In this document: one piece after another, positions 1-8,787 of the stretch
Position numbering within the stretch: the stretch's first letter is position 1
How the letters are laid out: the number at the start of each line of letters is the position of its first letter
Program-made: the position numbers and the translations under genes
Origin: Gillisella terrae
Lineage (GTDB): Bacteria > Pseudomonadota > Alphaproteobacteria > Rhizobiales > Rhizobiaceae
Reading direction: 5' to 3'
Assembly: GCF_004801395.1 (NCBI RefSeq)
Contig: NZ_SSOA01000001.1
Coordinates: 124,001-188,000 of the forward strand
DNA length: 64,000 nucleotides
The notes under the pieces: model-generated
The model's input: the letters and a program-made list of their open reading frames with translations, nothing else
Databases searched by the model: none
Told to the model about the DNA's origin: nothing

Positions 1-40
1 TTGACGGTTCAAGAGAGAAACTGGGCAGAAACTACTATCC

Positions 41-87
41 GATCTCCCTCCTTGTGGGGGAGATGGCTGGCAAGCCAGAGGGGGGTA
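41..87. repeat. GC-rich palindromic intergenic repeat (family C-like)
   Basis: Two adjacent small inverted repeats are visible: CTCCC...GGGAG around a CTTGTGG centre, followed by TGGCTGG...CCAGA. The first resembles the CCCTCCCC-CTTGTG-GGGAGGG palindromes between urtD and urtE and near 24.4 kb. It lies upstream of urtB, presumably between urtA (outside the window) and urtB. No gene is seen in positions 1-155. Confidence 0.5.
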
Positions 88-155
88 GGCGGCATATCAA
101 AACGGAAATGGCATTCACAGCGAACGATGCTATCGAATAAAAAAGGGCCGAAACA

Positions 156-1784
156 TTGCGATCCTGTTTGAACCATCTGTCATCTGTGCTGGCTGCCGGG
201 CTTTTGTTGATCCTGGCTTTTGGCCTTTCCGTGGCCCGTGCTGATGATGACCCGGCCAGCCTGATCAAATCGCTGGGCATAGCTGATTTTGCGCAGGCCG
301 AAAAAATTATCGAAGCTTTGGGCAAGAGCGGCGATATCAAAACTGTGCCAGCTCTTGAAGCGTTAAGCGGTGGTGATCTTTATGCGCGCAAATCTGATGG
401 TGCTGTTTTTATTGTCAAATCGGCAGGCAGCAAGCTGAATTTGAAAGACCCGATGACGGGTGCAGACGCCGGGCAGGAAGCCAAATCGGCGATGACCCGG
501 ATCAGGATCAACAACAATTTGCGCCGCGCCATTCGCTCTGCCCAAGGCGGTTTGACATTGCTGAGCCCTGACCGTGCAGTTCGGCTGAGTGCTGCCGATG
601 CGCTGTTGAAGGCTCCAAGCGAAGAAAATCTGGAATTGCTGGATACGGCGCTTTCCAAGGAAAAAGACAGCGAAGTCAAAAAGCTTTTGGTGCAGGCGCA
701 GGCCGTGTCTCTTCTTACCTCCAACCGTCCGGTTGATGAAAAGCGTGCCGCCATCAAGGTCATTCGCGGTCTTGGCGGACAAGATGCCCTTTCCATCTTG
801 GGCAATGCGGCGCAAACCGCTGATCCCGCCTTGAAGGGCGATATTGATGCGGCCATTGCCTCGCTCCAGCATGAGGCCGCGTTGTGGAATTCGGCCCAGA
901 ATATCACCTATGGAATTTCGCTTGGCTCGGTTTTGCTGTTGGCCGCCATTGGCCTGGCCATCACCTTTGGTGTGATGGGCATTATCAATATGGCCCATGG
1001 CGAAATGGTGATGCTGGGAGCCTATTCGACCTTTGTGGTGCAGCAGGTGCTGAAAGCTCATGCACCCGGCCTGTTTGAGTGGTCTCTCGCCATCGCTCTT
1101 CCTGTGGCGTTTTTGGTCACAGCAGCCTTTGGCTTGATGATCGAGCGTTTCGTCATCCGCTTTCTCTATGGTCGCCCGCTGGAAACCCTGCTGGCCACCT
1201 GGGGTATTTCCCTGATGCTGCAACAATTGGTGCGCTCCATTTTTGGCCCCACCAATCAGGAAGTGTCCAACCCTGTCTGGATGTCTGGCTCTTTCCCATT
1301 GGGTGGCCTGACGATTACCTGGAACCGGCTTTGGATTCTGGTGTTTTCGCTCTCAGTGTTCTTTGCACTTCTCATGTTGCTCAAGCGCTCGGCCTTTGGC
1401 TTGCAAATGCGGGCCGTCACCCAAAACCGCCGCATGGCGTCTTCCATGGGCATTCGCACCCCTTGGGTGGATGCGTTTACCTTTGCGCTCGGCTCCGGCA
1501 TTGCCGGCATGGCGGGTGTTGCGCTCTCGCAAATTGATAACGTCTCGCCCAACCTTGGCCAGAGCTACATTATCGACAGTTTCATGGTGGTGGTGTTTGG
1601 CGGCGTTGGCAATCTTTGGGGCACGCTTGTAGGGGCGTTTTCGCTCGGCATTCTCAACAAGTTTCTTGAACCCTATGCCGGTGCCGTGCTTGGCAAAATC
1701 CTCGTGCTGGTTCTCATCATCCTGTTTATCCAGAAGCGGCCACGTGGTCTCTTCGCACTCAAGGGAAGGGCGGTGGAGGCATGA
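156..1784 (+). CDS. urtB: Urea ABC transporter permease UrtB
   Basis: This is an inner-membrane permease subunit of the high-affinity urea importer, of the LivH branch of branched-chain amino acid-type permeases. The protein has 542 residues. A signal-like hydrophobic stretch (about 10-29, ending SVARA) precedes a soluble, helical domain of roughly 220 residues. The multi-helix permease core starts near residue 250 (NITYGISLGSVLLL) and runs to the C-terminus, with INMAHGEM and GIRTPWVDAF-type loops typical of LivH/UrtB. The N-terminal extension is usual for UrtB. The start is TTG, chosen because AAAAGGG lies 8 nt upstream. Its stop overlaps the urtC ATG (ATGA), so the two are translationally coupled. 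Confidence 0.93.
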   Translation: MRSCLNHLSSVLAAGLLLILAFGLSVARADDDPASLIKSLGIADFAQAEKIIEALGKSGDIKTVPALEALSGGDLYARKSDGAVFIVKSAGSKLNLKDPMTGADAGQEAKSAMTRIRINNNLRRAIRSAQGGLTLLSPDRAVRLSAADALLKAPSEENLELLDTALSKEKDSEVKKLLVQAQAVSLLTSNRPVDEKRAAIKVIRGLGGQDALSILGNAAQTADPALKGDIDAAIASLQHEAALWNSAQNITYGISLGSVLLLAAIGLAITFGVMGIINMAHGEMVMLGAYSTFVVQQVLKAHAPGLFEWSLAIALPVAFLVTAAFGLMIERFVIRFLYGRPLETLLATWGISLMLQQLVRSIFGPTNQEVSNPVWMSGSFPLGGLTITWNRLWILVFSLSVFFALLMLLKRSAFGLQMRAVTQNRRMASSMGIRTPWVDAFTFALGSGIAGMAGVALSQIDNVSPNLGQSYIIDSFMVVVFGGVGNLWGTLVGAFSLGILNKFLEPYAGAVLGKILVLVLIILFIQKRPRGLFALKGRAVEA

Positions 1785-2932
1785 TCACCTCGTTTTTATT
1801 GCGCTCGCTGGATCGTAAAATCCTGATTGCCATTGGCCTGTTGCTGGCTTTGGCCATCGTGGTGCCAGCGCTCAATCTGCTCACATCAGAGACAAGTGCC
1901 CTGCATATTCCCACCTATATGGTGGCGCTGTTTGGCAAATACCTCACCTATGCCATGCTGGCCTTGGCGCTGGATCTGGTCTGGGGCTTTTGTGGCATTC
2001 TCTCGCTGGGCCATGGCGCATTCTTTGCGCTCGGTGGCTATGCCATGGGCATGTATCTGATGCGCCAGATTGGCCCGCGCGGTGTCTATGGCGACCCGAT
2101 CCTGCCGGACTTCATGGTGTTCTTGAACTGGAAAGAGCTGCCATGGTTCTGGCATGGCTTTGATATGTTCTGGTTTGCCGCTCTTATGGTGTTTGTCGCA
2201 CCTGGTCTGCTGGCCTTTGTGTTTGGCTGGTTTGCCTTTCGCTCGCGCGTCAATGGCGTCTATCTGTCGATCATCACCCAGGCCATGACCTATGCGCTGC
2301 TGCTGGCCTTCTTCCGCAACGATATGGGCTTTGGCGGCAACAACGGCCTGACGGATTTTAAGGACATTCTCGGCTTTAATATTCAGGCCGATGGCACCCG
2401 CGCCGCCCTGTTTGCCATTACTGCCGTGACACTGGCACTCTCTCTGATGCTGGCGTCTGCCATTGTGCGCTCAAAGTACGGCAAGGTGCTGGTGGGTATT
2501 CGCGATGCCGAAAGCCGCACGCGCTTTCTGGGCTACCGCGTGGAGCACATGAAGCTGTTCACCTTCGTGGTGTCGGCGATGATGGCCGGTGTTGCCGGTG
2601 CGCTCTATGTGCCGCAGATCGGTATTATCAATCCCGGCGAATTTGCACCTGCAAACTCTATCGAAGTGGTGATCTGGACGGCGGTGGGTGGCCGCGCCAC
2701 GCTGATTGGCCCCATCATCGGTGCCATCCTCGTCAACGGTGGCAAGACCATCTTTACCGGCCTGTTCCCCAATGCCTGGCTGTTTGCGCTGGGTGGCTTG
2801 TTTGTGCTGGTGACGCTGTTTTTGCCCAAAGGCATTGTGGGCACCGCCTCGCAACTCTGGGGCCGCCGCAAGGAATATCGGGATGCGGCAGACGCCGAGA
2901 TTGCCCATAAAACTGTGGAGGCCAAGCCATGA
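1781..2932 (+). CDS. urtC: Urea ABC transporter permease UrtC
   Basis: This is the second membrane subunit of the urea importer, of the LivM branch, and pairs with UrtB. At 383 residues it has about nine hydrophobic segments and the LivM-type core (SLGHGAFFALGGYAMGMYL near 70-90; YGKVLVGIRDAESRTRFLGY near 230-250, the coupling loop to the ATPases). The start ATG overlaps the urtB stop and its stop overlaps the urtD ATG, so urtBCD forms one coupled unit. The family assignment is firm; the substrate is inferred from the complete urt order and the adjacent urease genes. Confidence 0.93.
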   Translation: MITSFLLRSLDRKILIAIGLLLALAIVVPALNLLTSETSALHIPTYMVALFGKYLTYAMLALALDLVWGFCGILSLGHGAFFALGGYAMGMYLMRQIGPRGVYGDPILPDFMVFLNWKELPWFWHGFDMFWFAALMVFVAPGLLAFVFGWFAFRSRVNGVYLSIITQAMTYALLLAFFRNDMGFGGNNGLTDFKDILGFNIQADGTRAALFAITAVTLALSLMLASAIVRSKYGKVLVGIRDAESRTRFLGYRVEHMKLFTFVVSAMMAGVAGALYVPQIGIINPGEFAPANSIEVVIWTAVGGRATLIGPIIGAILVNGGKTIFTGLFPNAWLFALGGLFVLVTLFLPKGIVGTASQLWGRRKEYRDAADAEIAHKTVEAKP

Positions 2933-3684
2933 GCGATAAAACCACCAGCAGCCTTTTGTATCTCGATGGTGTCTGCGTCTCGTTTGATGGGTTCAAGGCG
3001 CTGAATTCTCTGTCCTTTGTGGTGGAGCCAGGGGAATTGCGCGCCATCATCGGCCCGAATGGCGCTGGCAAAACCACGATGATGGACATCATCACCGGCA
3101 AAACCCGGCCCGATAGCGGCGAGGTGTTTTTTGATGGCGGCAAGATTGATCTGACCAAGCGTGATGAGGCCGAAATTGCCCAGCTCGGCATTGGCCGCAA
3201 ATTCCAAAAGCCCACGGTGTTTGAAAGCCATACCGTGTGGGACAATCTGGAACTGGCGCTGAACAAGCCACGCGGGGTTTTCTCCACGCTGTTTTACCGC
3301 ATGAGTGCGCAGGACCGTGAGCGGATCGACAATATTTTAGAGACCGTTCGCCTGAGCCACCGCAAGAATGATCTCGCGGCCAATCTTTCTCACGGCCAAA
3401 AGCAATGGCTGGAAATTGGCATGTTGCTGGCGCAGGAGCCAAAACTGCTGCTGGTGGATGAGCCTGTGGCGGGCATGACCGATGCTGAAACGGCCGAAAC
3501 CGCCATTCTGCTGCGTGAAATTGCCAAAACCCGCTCCGTGGTGGTGGTGGAGCACGACATGGGTTTTATCCGCGATCTCGGCGTGAAAGTGACCTGTTTG
3601 GCCGAAGGTGCGGTTTTGGCCGAAGGCTCGATTGATTTTGTCTCCAACGATCAGCGCGTGATCGAAAATTATCTGGGGCGGTGA
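2929..3684 (+). CDS. urtD: Urea ABC transporter ATP-binding protein UrtD
   Basis: This is a cytoplasmic ATPase of the LivG type, 251 residues long. Visible motifs are Walker A GPNGAGKT (about residues 42-49), an ABC signature in which the usual LSGGQ is LSHGQKQWLEIG (about 152), Walker B LLLVDEP (about 173) and the switch His in VVEHDM. LSHGQ is the form usual in UrtD, not a defect. It is coupled to urtC by ATGA overlap. It is separated from urtE by a 155-bp palindromic repeat element, which is unusual because the other urt genes overlap. Confidence 0.93.
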   Translation: MSDKTTSSLLYLDGVCVSFDGFKALNSLSFVVEPGELRAIIGPNGAGKTTMMDIITGKTRPDSGEVFFDGGKIDLTKRDEAEIAQLGIGRKFQKPTVFESHTVWDNLELALNKPRGVFSTLFYRMSAQDRERIDNILETVRLSHRKNDLAANLSHGQKQWLEIGMLLAQEPKLLLVDEPVAGMTDAETAETAILLREIAKTRSVVVVEHDMGFIRDLGVKVTCLAEGAVLAEGSIDFVSNDQRVIENYLGR

Positions 3685-3688
3685 AGAA

Positions 3689-3843
3689 CCCCTCCCAAAC
3701 CCTCCCCACAAGGGGGAGGGCTTAAGCCTGGGCTGCCCTGTTTATATCACAGGGAGCTTTGCGTCTGTTTGAGGCGATTTTGAAAGAATGCAAGGTGTCG
3801 GCCTTCTAGCCCCTCCCCCTTGTGGGGAGGGGTTGGGGAGGGG
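3689..3843. repeat. Large GC-rich palindromic element, family C (copy 1)
   Basis: The terminal arms are CCCTCCCCACAAGGGGGAGGG-like on the left and its inverted counterpart (CCCCTCCCCCTTGTGGGG, then AGGGGTTGGGGAGGGG) on the right. They enclose about 90 bp of unconserved interior. Left and right halves are inverted copies of each other, and each contains its own small palindrome around CTTGTG. The same architecture recurs at 24370-24546. The element lies between the urtD stop and urtE, inside the transporter operon. Confidence 0.8.
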
Positions 3844-3870
3844 AAACCTTAAACGATACGGGAACGACCA

Positions 3871-4566
3871 ATGCTGACAGTTGAAAACGTCAATCTCCAT
3901 TACGGTGCCGCGCAAGCGCTGCGCTCGGTCAGCTTGAACGCGCCGATGGGCAAGATCACCTGTGTTCTGGGCCGCAATGGCGTGGGTAAAAGCTCGCTAT
4001 TGCGCGCCGTCACAGGACAACATCCGGTGTCAGGGGGAACCATTGCTTTTGATGGCAAGACATTGAACGGCATGGCCCCCTTCAACCGGGCCAAACAGGG
4101 CATTGGCTATGTGCCGCAGGGGCGCGAGATTTTTCCGCTGTTGTCCGTCAAGGAAAATCTGGAAACCGGCTTTGCGCCCTTGAAACGCAAGGATCGAACC
4201 ATTCCCGACGATATTTTCAGCCTGTTTCCGGTGCTTGAAAGCATGTTGGCGCGGCGCGGCGGCGATTTGTCGGGCGGCCAGCAACAGCAATTGGCCATTG
4301 GCCGGGCCATGGTCACAAGGCCGAAAATTCTGGTGCTGGATGAGCCGACTGAAGGCATTCAGCCGTCGATCATCAAAGACATTGGCCGAGCTATTCGATA
4401 CTTGCGCGATTCAACCGGCATGGCGATTTTGCTGGTCGAGCAATATCTGGACTTCTGCCGTGAGCTTGCCGACCATGTTTACATCATGGATCGCGGCGAG
4501 ATTGTGCATCAAGGCCCGGCTGAAACTCTGGATACCCAGGAGGCTCGCCGCCATTTGACTGTTTAA
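3871..4566 (+). CDS. urtE: Urea ABC transporter ATP-binding protein UrtE
   Basis: This is the LivF-type ATPase and last subunit of the urea importer, 231 residues long. It shows Walker A GRNGVGKS (about 34-41), Q-loop YVPQGREIFP, signature LSGGQQQQLAIGRA (about 133) and Walker B LVLDEPTEGIQPS. The EGIQPS wording is characteristic of UrtE/LivF. It follows the family C element and is itself followed by a strong hairpin, so the urt transcript probably ends here. Confidence 0.93.
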   Translation: MLTVENVNLHYGAAQALRSVSLNAPMGKITCVLGRNGVGKSSLLRAVTGQHPVSGGTIAFDGKTLNGMAPFNRAKQGIGYVPQGREIFPLLSVKENLETGFAPLKRKDRTIPDDIFSLFPVLESMLARRGGDLSGGQQQQLAIGRAMVTRPKILVLDEPTEGIQPSIIKDIGRAIRYLRDSTGMAILLVEQYLDFCRELADHVYIMDRGEIVHQGPAETLDTQEARRHLTV

Positions 4567-4625
4567 GGATGTATTTGTGGTTTTCCTTGATGCTGCAATT
4601 CTATGTGATATTTTCTGCCATCGGT

Positions 4626-4678
4626 AACGAAGCCTGTTTGCGCGAATAGGGTCACGCTAACAGGCTTCGTTCTTATTT
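4626..4678 (+). terminator. Rho-independent terminator after urtE
   Basis: A perfect 13-bp stem, AACGAAGCCTGTT (4626-4638) paired with AACAGGCTTCGTT (4659-4671), is followed by a T-rich run (CTTATTTTG). It lies about 60 bp downstream of the urtE stop. Confidence 0.8.
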
Positions 4679-4742
4679 TGTCGCATGTGCGGTATCGTTT
4701 AATTGAGGACAATTAAACGCGACATGCTTTAGGGAAAACTTG

Positions 4743-5921
4743 ATGACAAGCAGTGGCGTTTCTGGTTTGCGGTGGCCGGGTTTGGTGGCGAGTGCGTGTG
4801 CAGCATTGTTTGTAGGCTTCAGTGGTTTTGTCGGTCATGCCATGGCCGCATCCGGTTGCGGCTTAACGGCCCGCGCTGGCTTGCAGGAGCTGTCGTTTGA
4901 ATCCGATGGTGTGAAGCGCCGGGTTATGGTGTTTGTACCGCAAAGCTATACTGCCAAAACCAAAGTGCCTGTGGTGTTTGATCTGCATGGCTCCAACAGT
5001 TTTCCCAAAGCCCAGATGGAGCGCAGCGCCTGGCCGGATGTGGCCCGCGAAAACGGCTTTATCGTTGCAGCCCCCGAAGGCGGGCTGGTGGGCAAAATGC
5101 CGGGCACCCATGCCTGGAATGTGCCGGGTGTGACGCCCGGACATGGGCCGGATGATGCCGAGTTCCTGAGCGAGGCTGTTGAGCAGGTGAAGGCGCGCTT
5201 TTGCGTGGATGACACGCGGGTGTTTGCGTCTGGCTATTCCGGCGGTGGCCGAATGCTGTCGCAATATATCTGCAATGGCAATCGTGATTTCTCGGCAGCC
5301 GGTTTCGTCATGAGCCTGCGGGCAGGCTATCCCACCCAGATGCAGGAGGGACAGTCCAAAGGCAAATGGCTGCCGGATCCTAAAACCTGCAATCCCGCCC
5401 AACCGATATCGATTATCGCCTTTTGGGGGCTGAAAGATAACACAAATCCTTATGTCGGCGGCGGCAAGCCCTATTGGCAATATGGCGGGCAAACGGCATT
5501 GAGCCGCTGGGCCGAGCTTGACGGCTGTGAAGGGTCTGAAACGGTCATCAAGGGTAACAAGATTTCATCGGCCACCTACGAGCGCTGCAAGGGCGGGGCC
5601 AAAATCCTGTCCTATACAATTGCAGGCCAGACCCATGACTGGCCGGGGCGCGACATTGGCTTTTCGCTGGCATCCATAAGCGGTAAGGCCGTGAACGAGA
5701 AGGGGCAAGAGCCGGTCTATGCCGCAAAGCGCATGTGGGCGTTTTTTAACGCGCGCAGTGGCGATCTGATGGCCAAGGCCGGAACCAAGGATATTTGCGC
5801 GGATGGCGCGAAAAAGGGAACCGGCGCTGTCAGCACAGCCTGCACAACCGTGCTGAAAACCAATGCCCAAGCGGGCGAGGATGCGGATTCTTTGGCCATG
5901 GGTGCGCGTTTGTCGCGATGA
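4743..5921 (+). CDS. Secreted PHB depolymerase / feruloyl esterase-like hydrolase (LpqC type)
   Basis: This is an exported alpha/beta-hydrolase of about 392 residues, of the poly(3-hydroxybutyrate) depolymerase / LpqC family. A signal peptide runs to about residue 36 (hydrophobic stretch ending HAMAAS). The core has the oxyanion-type VVFDLHGSNSF, nucleophile motif SGYSGGGRM (Ser), acid-region WGLKDNTNPY and catalytic His in GQTHDWPG. Substrate is unknown: PHB oligomers, feruloyl esters or other esters are possible. The start is the second of two tandem initiators (TTG ATG). It sits between the urt terminator and ureD, 15 bp upstream of the ureD GTG, so it may be co-transcribed with urease although no functional link is obvious. 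Confidence 0.8.
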   Translation: MTSSGVSGLRWPGLVASACAALFVGFSGFVGHAMAASGCGLTARAGLQELSFESDGVKRRVMVFVPQSYTAKTKVPVVFDLHGSNSFPKAQMERSAWPDVARENGFIVAAPEGGLVGKMPGTHAWNVPGVTPGHGPDDAEFLSEAVEQVKARFCVDDTRVFASGYSGGGRMLSQYICNGNRDFSAAGFVMSLRAGYPTQMQEGQSKGKWLPDPKTCNPAQPISIIAFWGLKDNTNPYVGGGKPYWQYGGQTALSRWAELDGCEGSETVIKGNKISSATYERCKGGAKILSYTIAGQTHDWPGRDIGFSLASISGKAVNEKGQEPVYAAKRMWAFFNARSGDLMAKAGTKDICADGAKKGTGAVSTACTTVLKTNAQAGEDADSLAMGARLSR

Positions 5922-5936
5922 TGTGAAGGAGCAGGC

Positions 5937-6767
5937 GTGCAATCAGCCGAAATCAGCAGGCCGCAACGGGCTTTTGGGCGCGGGCGGCTTGATAGCAAAA
6001 TGCTGGATGGAAAGACGCGGCTTGCCACTTTCTTTCAGGAAGGCTGCGCCAAAATTCGTATCCCGGAGAGTTTTGATGGCCGCATGGAAGCCGTGCTGAT
6101 CAATTCCTCTGGTGGCTTGACCGGCGGCGATCGGCTGGAATGGGCGTTTCAGGCTGGCACTGGCACGCATTTGACCCTGACCACGCAAGCCTGCGAGAAA
6201 ATTTATAAGGCATCCAGCGACACGGCGGAGGTGAAAAGCCACATCGCGGTTGGTGCTGACGCGGTGGTGCATTGGCTGCCGCAGGAATCGATTGTGTTTG
6301 ATCAGGCATCCCTGAGCCGCAAGCTGGATGTGGATCTGCATGAAACTGCTGAGTTTTTGGCCGTGGAGGCGATCTTGCTGGGGCGCAAGGCCATGGGCGA
6401 GGTGATGCGAAACGGTTTGGTGCGCGATCAATGGCGCATTCGCCGCGCTGGCAAGCTTATTCATGCCGAAGAGCTGGCGCTTTCGGGACCGGTACAGGAC
6501 ATCTCGGCAGAAAAGGCGGTGCTCGATGGTCATGTGGCCTTTGCCACTTTGCTCTATGTTGGACCAAAAGCGGAATCGCATCATGCAACGGTGCGCAGCG
6601 TGCTGGATGCGCAGAGCGGACAGGGTTTTGCAGGCACAAGCCTATGGAATGACAAGCTGATTGCCCGTTTTATGAGCAGTGACGGGTTTTCCTTGAGAAA
6701 AATGCTGATCCCGGTCATTTCGGCCTTGCGCGCGGGCGCGTCTGTGCCGAAAGTCTGGACTTTGTAA
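5937..6767 (+). CDS. ureD: Urease accessory protein UreD
   Basis: UreD is the scaffold that binds apo-urease and, with UreF and UreG, delivers nickel to the active site. The 276-residue protein carries the family hallmarks [11 protein letters not shown] (about 60-70), [12 protein letters not shown] (about 80-91) and [14 protein letters not shown] (about 105-118). The start is GTG with GAAGGAG upstream. It is the first true gene of the urease operon and is followed 39 bp later by ureA. Confidence 0.95.
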   Translation: MQSAEISRPQRAFGRGRLDSKMLDGKTRLATFFQEGCAKIRIPESFDGRMEAVLINSSGGLTGGDRLEWAFQAGTGTHLTLTTQACEKIYKASSDTAEVKSHIAVGADAVVHWLPQESIVFDQASLSRKLDVDLHETAEFLAVEAILLGRKAMGEVMRNGLVRDQWRIRRAGKLIHAEELALSGPVQDISAEKAVLDGHVAFATLLYVGPKAESHHATVRSVLDAQSGQGFAGTSLWNDKLIARFMSSDGFSLRKMLIPVISALRAGASVPKVWTL

Positions 6768-6806
6768 TCACACGATTTGAAACACAGGATTTGTTGGGGA
6801 CCACGC

Positions 6807-7109
6807 ATGAATCTGTCGCCAAGAGAAAAAGACAAGCTGCTGATTTCCATGGCTGCCATGGTGGCGCGGCGCAGGCTGGAGCGTGGCGTCAAGCTCAACT
6901 ATCCCGAGGCGATTGCGCTGATTTCTGATTTTGTCGTGGAAGGCGCGCGTGATGGTCGGGCGGTGTCGGAACTGATGGAGGCGGGTGCCCATGTTCTGAC
7001 CCGCGATCAGGTGATGGATGGCATTGCCGAAATGATCCACGATGTGCAGGTGGAAGCCACATTCCCCGATGGCACCAAACTGGTCACTGTTCACGAACCG
7101 ATAAGGTGA
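6807..7109 (+). CDS. ureA: Urease subunit gamma (UreA)
   Basis: This is the small structural subunit of nickel urease, which hydrolyses urea to ammonia and carbamate. The product has 100 residues, exactly the family length, beginning [12 protein letters not shown] and ending TVHEPIR. The upstream in-frame Met near 6777 was rejected because the conserved N-terminus begins here and TTGGGGA is placed as the ribosome binding site. The motif [20 protein letters not shown] is typical of UreA. Confidence 0.97.
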   Translation: MNLSPREKDKLLISMAAMVARRRLERGVKLNYPEAIALISDFVVEGARDGRAVSELMEAGAHVLTRDQVMDGIAEMIHDVQVEATFPDGTKLVTVHEPIR

Positions 7110-7113
7110 GCCG

Positions 7114-7368
7114 ATGCTGGCGCTTCGACCCAATTGCGAATGCTGCGATATTGATCTTCCGCCAGACAGTCGGGATGCGCTGATATGCAGTTTTGAATGC
7201 ACCTTTTGCACCGATTGCGCTAACGGCATCTTGGGCGGCTTTTGCCCCAATTGTGGTGGAGAGCTGGTGCGCAGACCCATTCGCCCGGCACAAAAGCTGA
7301 TCAACAATCCACCATCAACGGTTCGCGTGCTGAAAGCTGAAGGCTGTGCGCCGTTCATTGCCGCGTGA
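7114..7368 (+). CDS. DUF1272 cysteine-rich protein
   Basis: An 84-residue cytoplasmic protein with nine Cys, arranged CECCDIDLP, ICSFECTFCTDCA and FCPNCGGEL; it matches the DUF1272 family. The pattern looks like a small treble-clef or zinc-ribbon fold (two or more CxxC-type knuckles). It lies 4 bp after ureA and 18 bp before ureB, so it is surely co-translated with urease subunits. A role in metal handling is only inference. DUF1272 genes are commonly seen in rhizobial urease operons. Confidence 0.85.
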   Translation: MLALRPNCECCDIDLPPDSRDALICSFECTFCTDCANGILGGFCPNCGGELVRRPIRPAQKLINNPPSTVRVLKAEGCAPFIAA

Positions 7369-7386
7369 ACCACGGGAGAGACAAAA

Positions 7387-7692
7387 ATGAAACCCGGTGA
7401 AATTATTGCCGCAAGCGGCGAGATCGAGTTGAATGCTGGCCTGCCAACCGTGACGATTGAGGTGGAAAATTCCGGCAATCGCCCGGTGCAGGTGGGCAGC
7501 CATTATCATTTTTATGAGAGCAATGCGGGCCTGTTGTTTGATCGCGAACAGGTGCGCGGCATGCGACTGGATATTCCGGCAGGCACCGCTGTGCGCTTTG
7601 AGCCGGGGCAAAAGCGCGAAGTGACGCTGGTGCCGCTTGCTGGCAGCCGCGAGGTCTATGGTTTTCGCCAGAAGGTGATGGGCAAGCTATGA
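7387..7692 (+). CDS. ureB: Urease subunit beta (UreB)
   Basis: This is the second small structural subunit of urease, with 101 residues, the standard length. Family signatures are [18 protein letters not shown] at the N-terminus, [15 protein letters not shown] (about 32-46), [15 protein letters not shown] (about 62-76) and the REVYGF tail. The stop overlaps the ATG of the next gene (ATGA). Confidence 0.97.
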   Translation: MKPGEIIAASGEIELNAGLPTVTIEVENSGNRPVQVGSHYHFYESNAGLLFDREQVRGMRLDIPAGTAVRFEPGQKREVTLVPLAGSREVYGFRQKVMGKL

Positions 7693-8093
7693 GATTGGCA
7701 TTTGCGGCTTTGACCTGTCTCGTGATGAGCGCTGGCTCTGCCTATGCTGTGGGGCCGAAGCTGAATTGCAGTGACCCGCAAACGCAAGCTGAGATGACCG
7801 ATTGCGCTGCCAATGAATTTGACAGGGCTGATAAGGCGTTGAACGCCCAGTGGAAACTGACGCGTGCTGTCATGCAGGAAACCGATGCCAATCTGGAGGA
7901 TGACCAAAAGGGAGCCGAGAAGGCACTTCTGAACGCGCAACGGGCCTGGATTGCCTATCGCGACGGACAGTGCGAAGCCGAGGGCTTTTCTGTGCGCGGC
8001 GGCACAATGGAGCCGATGATTGTTGATGATTGCAAGGCGCGATTGACGGATGCGCGTACCAAGGAGCTGAAAGCTCTGGCCGCACCACAGTGA
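7689..8093 (+). CDS. LprI-like / DUF1311 periplasmic protein in the urease operon
   Basis: A 134-residue exported protein with a signal peptide (about 1-20, ending GSAYA). The mature part has the lysozyme-inhibitor LprI / DUF1311 hallmarks: four or more Cys, [17 protein letters not shown], and the [17 protein letters not shown] block. Characterised LprI proteins inhibit lysozyme, but whether this one does is unknown. It is translationally coupled to ureB by ATGA overlap, and a periplasmic protein tied this tightly to a cytoplasmic enzyme subunit is odd. Confidence 0.8.
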   Translation: MRLAFAALTCLVMSAGSAYAVGPKLNCSDPQTQAEMTDCAANEFDRADKALNAQWKLTRAVMQETDANLEDDQKGAEKALLNAQRAWIAYRDGQCEAEGFSVRGGTMEPMIVDDCKARLTDARTKELKALAAPQ

Positions 8094-8115
8094 TCAGGTC
8101 GAGGCAGAAAATACG

Positions 8116-8739
8116 ATGACGCGAACGATCATGATTGTCGGCAATGGCGATATTGAATCTTTGGTCGCCCAGCGCATTGATGACGCTGATATGGTGATCC
8201 GCTTCAATGGGTCGCGCAATTTTGAGCGCGCTGGCAGCCGCACCGATGTGGTGGCTGTGTGCAACACCGGCCGCCCCGCCAAGGCCATGGTGCACAACGC
8301 CGCGTGGCGCGACAGCGTGCCGGTGCAGGATTGCCGGGCCATCTGGTCGGTGCGCGATGCGCAAAAGTTTCAGCACATCAAGCCGGATGTGCTGGCATCC
8401 TTTCCGGAGCTTGAGGATTTTTTTGATGATTATACCGAGGCATTCGGAGCGTTTGCGAGAGAGGAGGGCAAGGAGCATGTTGTGCTGCCCGCCGCGCTGC
8501 ATGACGCGGTGGATGCCGAGCTCGCCGCGTATCAGCCCGGGCGCTATGTTGTGCCATCCTCCGGTTTGATGGTGATGGCACATGTGTTGAATGACCCGGC
8601 TTTTGTCGGTGATGAAATTGCCTTTGCCGGATTTTCGCATCAGGGATGGGATGGTCATCCCTTTGAGGCGGAGCGGCAATGGGTGAATACCCATGTTATG
8701 TCAGGGCGTTTGACGCGCCTTGGCACTCTTCTTGCTTGA
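8116..8739 (+). CDS. GT29 sialyltransferase-like urease-operon protein
   Basis: A 207-residue soluble protein. Homologues in rhizobial urease operons are usually labelled only as urease operon accessory protein. Its N-terminus, IMIVGNGDIES...IDDADMVIRFNGSRNFERAGSRTDVVAV, follows the layout of sialylmotif L of GT29 glycosyltransferases (VGNG...ID..D.VIR.N...GSRT). VPSSGLMVMAHVL...DEIAFAGF at about 155-180 resembles sialylmotif S. GHPFEAERQWV then supplies the His and Glu expected of the very short motif. It has no signal or membrane anchor. It is probably a GT29-fold protein of unknown substrate. It lies 22 bp after the LprI-like gene and 48 bp before ureC. Confidence 0.7.
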   Translation: MTRTIMIVGNGDIESLVAQRIDDADMVIRFNGSRNFERAGSRTDVVAVCNTGRPAKAMVHNAAWRDSVPVQDCRAIWSVRDAQKFQHIKPDVLASFPELEDFFDDYTEAFGAFAREEGKEHVVLPAALHDAVDAELAAYQPGRYVVPSSGLMVMAHVLNDPAFVGDEIAFAGFSHQGWDGHPFEAERQWVNTHVMSGRLTRLGTLLA

Positions 8740-8787
8740 TGTCCATATCGTTTGAAGTCTCTACTGCCGTATTGAAGGAGTCTGACC

